A stretch of DNA of 64,000 nucleotides from an uncultured bacterium (GTDB taxonomy: Bacteria > Bacillota > Clostridia > Lachnospirales > Lachnospiraceae): NCBI GenBank assembly GCA_905215405.1, contig CAJMQE010000003.1, positions 30,950 to 94,949 of the forward strand. The letters are read 5' to 3'. How positions within the stretch are numbered: the first letter of the stretch is position 1; the number at the start of each line of letters is the position of its first letter. The translations under genes and the position numbers were made by a program. Of the stretch, positions 57,149 through 64,000 are shown one piece after another. Below the pieces are notes generated by a model. That model did no database searches, was not told where the DNA came from, and was given only the letters and a program-made list of their open reading frames with translations.

Positions 57149-58108
57149 ATGAATTTAGATGAAATGTTAAAGAACAGTGGTATCAGCGATGGAAATAGTG
57201 CACAGACGAAATCAGGATTTGTAACTCTGATCGGACGTCCTAACGTTGGTAAATCAACACTGATGAACAGATTGATCGGACAGAAGATCGCGATTACGTC
57301 AAGCAAACCACAGACTACAAGAAACAGAATCCAGACGGTTTATACAGATGACAGGGGACAGATTGTATTTCTTGACACACCTGGTATTCATAAGGCGAAG
57401 AACAAGCTCGGTGACTATATGGTCGGTGCAGCTGAAAAGACAATGAACGAAGTAGATCTTGTATTATGGTTGATCGAACCAACGACATTTATGGGAGCAG
57501 GCGAAGAGCATATTGCAGAGAAGCTGGCAAAGGTAAAGACACCAGTTGTTCTGGTCATTAATAAAAGTGATACGATCAAGAGAGAAGAATTACTTCCTGT
57601 TATCGATAAATACAAGAGCGTGGTAGATTTTGCCGAAATCGTTCCAGTTTCAGCAAAGACCGGTGAAAATACGGATGATTTAGTGGAAATGATCTTTAAA
57701 TATCTTCCTTTTGGACCATTATTCTATGATGAAGATACGATTACAGATCAGCCAATGAGACAGATCGTATCAGAATTGATCCGTGAAAAGGCACTACATG
57801 CATTGAATGATGAAATTCCACATGGTATTGCTGTAACCATTGAACAGATGAAAGACAGACCTAATGGAAAGATAACAGACATTGATGCAACAATTATCTG
57901 TGAAAGAGATTCCCATAAGGGTATTATCATCGGTAAAGGTGGAGCTATGTTAAAGAAAATCGGAACAAATGCCCGGTTTGAAATAGAAAAAATGCTGGAA
58001 AAGAAGGTAAATCTGAAGTTATGGGTAAAGGTAAAGAAAGACTGGAGAGACAGTGATTTCCTTATCAAGAATTTTGGCTATGACAAGAAGAATGATATAG
58101 ACTTATAA
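57149..58108 (+). CDS. era: GTPase Era
   Basis: Essential GTPase for 16S rRNA maturation and 30S assembly, 319 residues. The G motifs are G1 GRPNVGKST (29-37), switch I SKPQTTRNRIQ, G3 DTPGIH and G4 NKSD. A C-terminal KH domain (about 215-315) includes ERDSHKGIIIGKGGAMLKKIG. The N-terminus is ~20 residues longer than E. coli Era. AAAGGTG lies 5 nt before the ATG. It heads an operon with the NERD protein (1 bp apart) and recO. Confidence 0.97.
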   Translation: MNLDEMLKNSGISDGNSAQTKSGFVTLIGRPNVGKSTLMNRLIGQKIAITSSKPQTTRNRIQTVYTDDRGQIVFLDTPGIHKAKNKLGDYMVGAAEKTMNEVDLVLWLIEPTTFMGAGEEHIAEKLAKVKTPVVLVINKSDTIKREELLPVIDKYKSVVDFAEIVPVSAKTGENTDDLVEMIFKYLPFGPLFYDEDTITDQPMRQIVSELIREKALHALNDEIPHGIAVTIEQMKDRPNGKITDIDATIICERDSHKGIIIGKGGAMLKKIGTNARFEIEKMLEKKVNLKLWVKVKKDWRDSDFLIKNFGYDKKNDIDL

Positions 58109-58109
58109 G

Positions 58110-58811
58110 ATGTTTGGATTTTTTACGAAAGAAAATAGAGGAATGAAGGGCGAAAAAATGGTTGCCAGGAAGCTGAAAAAGCTGCCTGGCAGTCGTTATT
58201 TACTGCTCAATGATATTATGCTGGAAAACAGCTATGGGACAACGCAGATCGATCATATCGTTGTCTCTGTTCATGGCATATTTGTGATAGAAACGAAGAA
58301 TTATATCGGAAATATTTACGGAAATGATTATTATGCACAGTGGATTCAGGAGATCAATGGACGCAAGTATGATTTTCATAATCCGGTCAAACAAAATTAT
58401 GCACATGTCAAGGCGGTGCAGAATCTTTTACATATCAGGTACAAAGATATAATTCCAATGATCGTATTTGCAGATGTGAAAGAAAAGTGCTGGTTCGATG
58501 TGGAATGTGCAAATCCTGTCCTGCATCGAAAACAGTTGAAAAAGTATATGACAAAGAACTACCGGGAGATTATTTTTTCACCAGAGCAAATGCTTGAATT
58601 TGCACAGGAAATTCTTGAGGCAGATATTACCTCGGGACGCAATAAACGGGGACATATCAGGGCAATTAAGCATAGGATAAAACAGGATCGAAAATATCTT
58701 GCCAGAAACCGGTGTCCACGATGTGGAGCAAAATTACATTACCGCAGATGGTCCCACAGATCTGTGAAAGAGTGTCACAATGCCGGCTGTGGTTTTATCA
58801 TGCATGTATAG
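58110..58811 (+). CDS. NERD-domain protein with C-terminal zinc ribbon
   Basis: A 233-residue protein with a nuclease-related (NERD) domain at about 11-130. The restriction-like core is visible as YGTTQIDHIVVS and FVIETKNYIGNIYGN (Asp, then Glu-x-Lys). The C-terminus has a zinc-ribbon-like CPRCGAKL with a later CHNAGCGF, as in topoisomerase-type zinc fingers. There is no signal peptide. It begins one base after the era stop codon and precedes recO by 32 bp, so it is co-expressed with a ribosome-assembly GTPase and a recombination protein. A DNA-processing role is inference; nuclease activity has not been shown for most NERD proteins. Confidence 0.88.
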   Translation: MFGFFTKENRGMKGEKMVARKLKKLPGSRYLLLNDIMLENSYGTTQIDHIVVSVHGIFVIETKNYIGNIYGNDYYAQWIQEINGRKYDFHNPVKQNYAHVKAVQNLLHIRYKDIIPMIVFADVKEKCWFDVECANPVLHRKQLKKYMTKNYREIIFSPEQMLEFAQEILEADITSGRNKRGHIRAIKHRIKQDRKYLARNRCPRCGAKLHYRRWSHRSVKECHNAGCGFIMHV

Positions 58812-58843
58812 GAGCATGTATGAACATGTAAAGGAGAGACAGC

Positions 58844-59584
58844 ATGGGTGATATTATAAGTGTGACTGGCATGGTCCTTTCTTCCATGCCGATCAGTGAA
58901 TATGACAAAAGAGTGGTGCTTTTAACAAAGGAACGCGGAAAGATTTCTGTATTTGCAAAAGGTGCAAGACGGATGAACAGTCCGCTGATGGGGTCGACTC
59001 AGCCATTTGCATTTGGCATATTTGAATTATATGAAGGAAGAACTACGTACAATATCAAACAGATTTCCATAGAAAATTATTTTGGAGATGTAACGAGTGA
59101 TCTGTCGTCTATTTATTATGGATGCTATTTTGCTGAAATTGCAGATTATTTCAGTAGGGAGAATCTGGATGGAAGTATTATGATCAACCTGCTTTATGCA
59201 ACTTTACGGGCATTGAGCCACGGTAAGATTCCCAATGAACTGATTCGCTATATTTTTGAATTGAAGGCGATGGTCATCAATGGAGAATATCCGGATGTGT
59301 TTACATGTGCAAATTGCGGTGGGGAAGATAATATCAGTACCTTTTCCATTACACATTTCGCAATGTTCTGCGAAAAATGCAGAAATATACCAAAGGATGG
59401 CATTCATATTTCTCAGTCCTGTCAGTATGCACTGCAATATATTGTATCATCTAGGATCGAAAAACTATATACGTTTACGGTCAGTGAAACGGTACTACAG
59501 GAATTGAAAATGATCATGAACCGTCTTCGAAGTAAAGTGATCGATAAAAAGCTAAAGACTGAGGAAATGCTTGATTTACAATAG
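58844..59584 (+). CDS. recO: DNA repair protein RecO
   Basis: Recombination mediator that helps load RecA at gaps, 246 residues. An N-terminal OB fold (about 1-80; VLSSMPISEYDKRVVLLTKERGKISVFAKGARR) leads to a helical domain with a zinc-finger pair, CANCGG (about 152) and CEKCRN. AGGAG precedes the ATG. The era-recO neighbourhood is common in Firmicutes; here a NERD gene lies between. Length and motifs are normal. Confidence 0.95.
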   Translation: MGDIISVTGMVLSSMPISEYDKRVVLLTKERGKISVFAKGARRMNSPLMGSTQPFAFGIFELYEGRTTYNIKQISIENYFGDVTSDLSSIYYGCYFAEIADYFSRENLDGSIMINLLYATLRALSHGKIPNELIRYIFELKAMVINGEYPDVFTCANCGGEDNISTFSITHFAMFCEKCRNIPKDGIHISQSCQYALQYIVSSRIEKLYTFTVSETVLQELKMIMNRLRSKVIDKKLKTEEMLDLQ

Positions 59585-59602
59585 GATTCAAAGAATTAGC
59601 AG

Positions 59603-59631
59603 TTGTAAACATTAGGAAAATATTGTACAAT
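59603..59631 (+). promoter_or_regulatory. Promoter of glyQS
   Basis: TTGTAA (59603-59608), a 17-nt spacer, then TACAAT (59626-59631), 90 bp before the ATG. There is no room for, and no sign of, a T-box. Confidence 0.65.
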
Positions 59632-59720
59632 AAAAAACTAGAATAAGATTTTATGATTGCCGTAGATTCATGGAAACATTCAGGCAATTAAGATTAAAAT
59701 ATAAGTGAGGTTAATTATCT

Positions 59721-61109
59721 ATGGAAAAGACAATGGAGAAAATAGTCGCATTAGCAAAAGCCAGAGGATTCGTATATCCAGGTTCAGAAATCTATGGAGG
59801 TCTTGCTAATACATGGGATTACGGTAATCTTGGTGTAGAACTTAAGAATAACGTGAAAAAAGCATGGTGGCAGAAATTCGTAATGGAGAGCCCATACAAT
59901 GTTGGTGTTGACTGTGCAATCCTTATGAACCCACAGACATGGGTAGCATCTGGACATCTTGGTGGTTTCGCAGATCCTCTGATGGATTGTAGAGAATGTC
60001 ATGAAAGATTCAGAGCAGATAAAGTAATTGAAGACTGGGCAGCAGAGAACAATTTTGAGTTAACAGAAGCTGTTGATGCATGGACACAGCAGCAGATGAA
60101 AGATTTCATCGATGAGCACAAAATTGCATGTCCTTCTTGTGGAAAACACAACTTTACAGATATCAGACAGTTCAACCTGATGTTCAAGACATTCCAGGGT
60201 GTAACAGAAGATGCAAAAAATACTGTATATTTAAGACCTGAAACAGCTCAGGGTATTTTCGTAAACTTTAAGAATGTTCAGAGAACATCAAGAAAGAAAG
60301 TACCATTTGGTATTGGCCAGATCGGTAAATCTTTCAGAAATGAAATTACACCAGGTAACTTCACATTCAGAACAAGAGAATTTGAACAGATGGAACTTGA
60401 ATTCTTCTGCAAACCAGGTACAGATCTTGAGTGGTTCAACTACTGGAGAAATTACTGCATCAACTGGTTACAGGCACTTGGTATCAAAGAAGATGAGATG
60501 AGAGCAAGAGATCATTCTCCTGAAGAACTTGTATTCTATAGCAAAGGAACGACAGATATCGAATTCTTATTCCCATTTGGATGGGGTGAATTATGGGGTA
60601 TCGCAGACAGAACTGATTATGATCTTACTCAGCATCAGAATACATCTGGCGAAGATATGACATATTTCGATGATGAAGCAAAAGAAAAATATATTCCTTA
60701 TGTTATTGAACCATCACTTGGTGCAGACCGTGTAACACTTGCATTCCTTTGCTCAGCATATGATGAGGAAGAACTGGAAGGTGGAGATACTCGTACAGTG
60801 CTTCATTTCCATCCAGCAATTGCTCCAGTTAAGATCGGTATTCTTCCACTTTCAAAGAAACTCAATGAAGGTGCTGAAAAAGTATATGCAGAACTTGCTA
60901 AGAAATATAACTGTGAATTTGATGACAGAGGAAATATTGGTAAGAGATACAGAAGACAGGATGAAATTGGTACTCCTTTCTGCATCACATATGATTTTGA
61001 TTCAGAAGAAGATCACGCAGTAACAGTACGTGACAGAGATACAATGGAACAGGAAAGAGTTAAGATCGAAGATCTTAAGGCATATTTCGACGAAAAATTC
61101 GCATTCTAG
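59721..61109 (+). CDS. glyQS: Glycine--tRNA ligase (alpha2 type)
   Basis: Class II aminoacyl-tRNA synthetase charging tRNA-Gly, 462 residues. It has motif 1 near GSEIYGGLANTWDYG, motif 2 in GKSFRNEITPGNFTFRTREFEQMELEFF, and motif 3 EPSLGADRVTLAFL. The C-terminal anticodon-binding domain is about 360-460 (PVKIGILPLSKK, then DEIGTPFCITYDFDSEEDHAVTVRDRD). A zinc-like pair, CRECHE and CPSCGK, lies in the insertion. This is the homodimeric form, not the GlyQ+GlyS tetramer. GTGAGG lies 10 nt before the ATG. Confidence 0.97.
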   Translation: MEKTMEKIVALAKARGFVYPGSEIYGGLANTWDYGNLGVELKNNVKKAWWQKFVMESPYNVGVDCAILMNPQTWVASGHLGGFADPLMDCRECHERFRADKVIEDWAAENNFELTEAVDAWTQQQMKDFIDEHKIACPSCGKHNFTDIRQFNLMFKTFQGVTEDAKNTVYLRPETAQGIFVNFKNVQRTSRKKVPFGIGQIGKSFRNEITPGNFTFRTREFEQMELEFFCKPGTDLEWFNYWRNYCINWLQALGIKEDEMRARDHSPEELVFYSKGTTDIEFLFPFGWGELWGIADRTDYDLTQHQNTSGEDMTYFDDEAKEKYIPYVIEPSLGADRVTLAFLCSAYDEEELEGGDTRTVLHFHPAIAPVKIGILPLSKKLNEGAEKVYAELAKKYNCEFDDRGNIGKRYRRQDEIGTPFCITYDFDSEEDHAVTVRDRDTMEQERVKIEDLKAYFDEKFAF

Positions 61110-61120
61110 GCGGTCTTGAT

Positions 61121-62746
61121 ATGAAATGTAGTAAATGTGGAACAGAATATGAGGGTGAGTCCTGCCCTAAGTGTAATGGACCTGAGATCATATTTAATAA
61201 AAGTGACTATATCCGCAGACGAAAAGAGTATGAAGAGACGGGTATAGTGGAAGGTATAAAGTTCAAAAAGCCGGGTGAGGAAGAAGAAAAGCCTGAGGAA
61301 GAGGAAGAATTTCATATTCCGATTCCTCAGATCAAACTTCCAGAACTGAAAGTCTCCAGACCAAGTCTGGAGGGCTTGTCGGCTCACAAGGAGAAAATTG
61401 GCAGTTCCAAAGTGCTTTCTTTTTTTAAGAAGCACTGGATCAAATGTTGTATTATTCTGGCTGTCTTGATCATTGGTGGGTTCTCTGCCACGAAAATAGT
61501 TCAACTGGTCAAAAGACAGAGCATGACATTATACATTACAGCTGACGACCGTATTTATACTGCGGGAAATCTTGATACGACGTTCGTTGATGAAAAGTCA
61601 TCGGTCGTATTTACCAAGGATCAGAAGAAATTCTATGATACGACAATTCCGGATGAAGTACAGGCAGATCCACTGGTTGAATCAGTTGCAAGTGCTGATG
61701 GTAAATATTTTGCAGCAGTTACCTGCTCGGATGATGAAATCTATCGGTTCTACGTATGGAACGAGGATGGTGTCACAAAGGTATCGGAATCTTCAGCACA
61801 AAAAAGTATTATGTACATATCTGATAAAGGAAAAGTCCTTTATACACAGATGAATTATTCATATGAATCAGTCGTAGATAATATTACATTATATTTATTC
61901 GACTGTTCAGGTGGAAAGCAGCCTGCAGATGGAACAAATACGACAATTGCCAATAATGTCCGAAGTGAAGCTTTATATCTGAAGAATAAAACACTGCTTT
62001 ATCTTGATACCTCTAATAAATTATATAGTCTTGACCTTGATAAGCTTACGGATAAGCAGCAGCTTTTGAGTGATGTGACTGAAATTTATGGAGTATCACA
62101 GGATGATGATACAAAGTTTCAGAATTCAACGGAATCTGTAATTGATGAGTCATCTCCAGAAACATTTATCTATAATCAGAATTCAAAGTTTTATTATTAT
62201 GATCTGGGTGATCAGACCTCTACATATCTCTTTACATCCAATATGTCAGGGGTAGAAGTCACTTATGAGAAGAAAGATGGCTATCTGTACTGTACGATTG
62301 CCAATACGGTTTACTACGGGAAGGTCAGCGACAGTGATACAACAACTTTGACAAAACTGGATCAGATCAGAAATTCGACAGATACTTGTTATATTTCTGC
62401 ATCCTCCACACTGCTCTATGTCAACAGAGATGGAGATCTTGTTTCTGTCGATAAAGGGACTGCAAAGGTGATTCGTAGCGGTGTGACTGCCGGAACTTTA
62501 AACAAAGTCAGAAATACAGACAATGCGATCACATATGTAGCTGATGGCGTTCAGTATTATAGATCCTCATTATCAGCACAGGAAGTTACATTGCAGGAAG
62601 TATCGGATACATTGGATACATCAGGAACGATCCTTCATAAGGGCTATCTGTATTTTGTGAATGACAAAAGCGAGTTGTGTTCCTGTAACAAAAAGGGAAA
62701 AGAATTCAATGTGCTTGGAGCAGTAGAAACATTTTGGGTTCATTAA
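61121..62746 (+). CDS. Zinc-ribbon membrane protein with extracellular beta-propeller-like domain
   Basis: A 541-residue protein of unknown function. The N-terminus is a zinc ribbon (CSKCGTEYEGESCPKC), followed by an acidic, Pro-rich cytoplasmic linker and one membrane segment at about 109-129 (CCIILAVLIIGGFSATKIVQL). The outer ~410 residues have recurring Y/L-Y-hydrophobic strands ending in turns (RIYTAGNLD, KLYSLDLD, KFYYYDLG, VYYGKVSD, LVSVDKG), like beta-propeller or TolB-type repeats. It begins 11 bp after the glyQS stop and is probably in the same transcript. I cannot name a ligand. Confidence 0.78.
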   Translation: MKCSKCGTEYEGESCPKCNGPEIIFNKSDYIRRRKEYEETGIVEGIKFKKPGEEEEKPEEEEEFHIPIPQIKLPELKVSRPSLEGLSAHKEKIGSSKVLSFFKKHWIKCCIILAVLIIGGFSATKIVQLVKRQSMTLYITADDRIYTAGNLDTTFVDEKSSVVFTKDQKKFYDTTIPDEVQADPLVESVASADGKYFAAVTCSDDEIYRFYVWNEDGVTKVSESSAQKSIMYISDKGKVLYTQMNYSYESVVDNITLYLFDCSGGKQPADGTNTTIANNVRSEALYLKNKTLLYLDTSNKLYSLDLDKLTDKQQLLSDVTEIYGVSQDDDTKFQNSTESVIDESSPETFIYNQNSKFYYYDLGDQTSTYLFTSNMSGVEVTYEKKDGYLYCTIANTVYYGKVSDSDTTTLTKLDQIRNSTDTCYISASSTLLYVNRDGDLVSVDKGTAKVIRSGVTAGTLNKVRNTDNAITYVADGVQYYRSSLSAQEVTLQEVSDTLDTSGTILHKGYLYFVNDKSELCSCNKKGKEFNVLGAVETFWVH

Positions 62747-62832
62747 GAAAACTGGTAAATCAGGTGAGATAGCAATCTGAGTTCATTTAGCAGAATTATA
62801 TAGTAAATTAAGTGAAAATAAGAGAGCAGGGT

Positions 62833-62858
62833 TAACCTATTGCTTGAATTGACGATAT
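62833..62858 (+). promoter_or_regulatory. Sigma-D (flagellar) type promoter before the FlxA-like gene
   Basis: TAAC (62833-62836), a 14-nt spacer, then GACGATAT (62851-62858), one mismatch to each sigma-D element. Its -10 lies in the first arm of the hairpin at 62852-62908. Confidence 0.5.
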
Positions 62859-62908
62859 AACTTATGTAAACATTTTTTTTAAATGTTTACTAGTTATATC
62901 GTTTTTTT
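62852..62908 (+). terminator. Strong terminator hairpin after the zinc-ribbon protein gene
   Basis: ACGATATAAC (62852-62861) pairs with GTTATATCGT (62893-62902), and GTAAACATTT pairs with AAATGTTTAC inside. Seven T follow. Confidence 0.88.
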
Positions 62909-62970
62909 ATTTGGAAGAGCATGAGGCTTCCTTTAAAATGAGAATTAATGAATATGATGAGGTGGGAACT

Positions 62971-63912
62971 ATGAGAATTGGAGAAAGCACAGGTACATCT
63001 TCTTCCTCTATGATGGCGGCAAAACCAGCGAAAGCGTTGGGATCAGGCGCAACGGATGCGCAGATGAATCAGGTACAGGCACAGATCGATCAATTGAATA
63101 AAAGTCTTTCACAGATCAATCAGAACCAGAAACTGACTGCACAGCAGAAGATGGATAAGAAAAAAGAAATTCAGACACAGATCGCTGATCTGACGCAGCA
63201 GCTACAGGAATTGCAGATCGAGAAGCAGAAAGAAACGCAGGAAGCAAAGAGAAAAGCTGAAAAAGCGGCAGATGAAATACAACAGCAGCAACAACAGAAC
63301 TCTGATGCGGTCGTAATGGATCCAATCAGCATGGAAGGATTGATCAAAGCAGGGGCAATGCAGCATTCACTTGAAGACACCGGAGAGGTGAAAGATGAGC
63401 TGGAAGGTGAGATTCGTGTAAAAAAACAGGAATTAAAGACAGATGCGGGAAGAGGAGATGTATCCAAAAAACAGGATGAAATCAACGACTTATCAGACCG
63501 CGTGAACAATATAAATAAGACTATGGCTGACCAGCTTGGTTCAGTAAATAAGTCTTTGACAGAACAGCGAATGCAGGATCGCAAGGCAAAAGAGCAGCAG
63601 ACCGATGATCAGGCAGAGAAAAATAAAACAAAGACAGACGACAATCAAGATCCATATGCTACAGACAGAAATAGTGCTGTTGCAGGCCGAGATAGTGTTA
63701 TTACGGGTGAAAATACAGCTAGCAGTGACAACGGCACGCAGAAAGCAGAAAATGTGACACAGCATACTGTAACGCTTGGAGAGACTGAAAAGCTGGTGAG
63801 TGCGCATGGACAGAAAGACGTGGAAAATAACAAAGATACAGAGGATGCACAGGAGCAAAATTCTGCTTCAGGCAGACAGAAGAATGGAGAATACGTGGAT
63901 GTATATCTGTAG
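62971..63912 (+). CDS. FlxA-like coiled-coil protein
   Basis: A 313-residue, very hydrophilic protein without a signal peptide. After a short Ser/Ala-rich N-terminus, residues about 35-115 are a Gln/Lys-rich coiled coil (QMNQVQAQIDQLNKSLSQIN, then DLTQQLQELQIEKQKETQEA) of the FlxA type. E. coli flxA is a flagellar sigma-factor target of unknown function. The C-terminal ~130 residues are Asp/Asn/Gln-rich and probably disordered. AGGTGG lies 5 nt before the ATG at 62971; the open frame reaches back to 62911 without a better start. A sigma-D-like promoter lies 110 bp upstream. A motility role is inference. Confidence 0.75.
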   Translation: MRIGESTGTSSSSMMAAKPAKALGSGATDAQMNQVQAQIDQLNKSLSQINQNQKLTAQQKMDKKKEIQTQIADLTQQLQELQIEKQKETQEAKRKAEKAADEIQQQQQQNSDAVVMDPISMEGLIKAGAMQHSLEDTGEVKDELEGEIRVKKQELKTDAGRGDVSKKQDEINDLSDRVNNINKTMADQLGSVNKSLTEQRMQDRKAKEQQTDDQAEKNKTKTDDNQDPYATDRNSAVAGRDSVITGENTASSDNGTQKAENVTQHTVTLGETEKLVSAHGQKDVENNKDTEDAQEQNSASGRQKNGEYVDVYL

Positions 63913-64000
63913 AATTCAGTAGAGTCCGCGAGTAGAATTTTTATTTTATGAATTAATTTCGATGTCCACGAAGCAAATAAATAAAGGGCTGTGAGAATGG
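63913..64000 (+). other. Window end, nothing recognised
   Basis: 88 bp of AT-rich sequence after the FlxA-like gene; no start codon with a convincing downstream frame can be judged before the window ends. Confidence 0.5.

Noticed and set aside
59585..59720. T-box upstream of glyQS
   Set aside because: Only ~90 nt follow the likely promoter, and no specifier stem, TGGNACC-type bulge or terminator is seen.

Overview
The window looks like chromosome of a low-GC, strictly anaerobic Firmicute of the family Lachnospiraceae. The evidence is AT-rich DNA with strong Shine-Dalgarno sites, two rubrerythrins, an autonomous glycyl-radical protein, Rex, alpha2-type glycyl-tRNA synthetase, a class-D-like sortase, a large secreted pectin esterase, and flagellar/chemotaxis-linked genes. 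A motile pectin degrader of the Lachnospira/Roseburia type would fit, but the genus is inference. I see no prophage, insertion sequence, CRISPR array, rRNA or tRNA; almost everything is ordinary chromosomal coding.

Layout. 1-9.1 kb: the end of a DEAD-box helicase, a ferredoxin-like aldo/keto reductase, a membrane protein, a GrcA-like glycyl-radical protein, an M20 peptidase, a split cobalamin methionine synthase (reactivation domain gene plus metH), and rex. 9.1-13.5 kb: the conserved acpS-nnr-alr-mazF block, with no MazF antitoxin. 13.5-21.8 kb: a CNNM/CBS transporter behind a long structured leader, metY, rubrerythrin, a two-gene ABC importer, ilvN-ilvC and a MerR regulator. 22-28.7 kb: a 1,948-residue cell-surface pectin methylesterase carrying two SGNH acetylesterase domains, followed by a FliD-like protein. 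28.9-33.6 kb (minus strand): a siroheme/ferredoxin reductase, an iron-type ABC importer and a LysR regulator in one operon. 34-43.3 kb: leuCD, a chemoreceptor, an AP2/HNH-like protein (minus), yhcH, thrC and a HEAT-THUMP-methyltransferase. 43.5-45.9 kb (minus): a sortase triad (secreted substrate, sortase, membrane protein). 46-56.9 kb: an arginase-fold protein, the CIRCE-controlled hrcA-grpE-dnaK-dnaJ heat-shock cluster, a reverse rubrerythrin and an M16C metallopeptidase. 57-64 kb: era, a NERD protein, recO, glyQS, a zinc-ribbon membrane protein and a FlxA-like protein.

Most of the window is housekeeping metabolism. The most interesting signals are: (i) sigma-D-type promoters before the FliD-like, FlxA-like and chemoreceptor genes, which suggest a scattered motility regulon; (ii) the sortase triad, which has a structured leader with an 18-codon ORF and a terminator-like hairpin inside the first codons of the sortase gene; (iii) the structured leader and coupled small ORF before the CNNM gene; (iv) the stand-alone glycyl-radical domain; (v) the siroheme protein/iron transporter/LysR operon; and (vi) unrelated tandem repeats with periods of 16, 20, 28 and 43 bp between genes, three of them just after stop codons.
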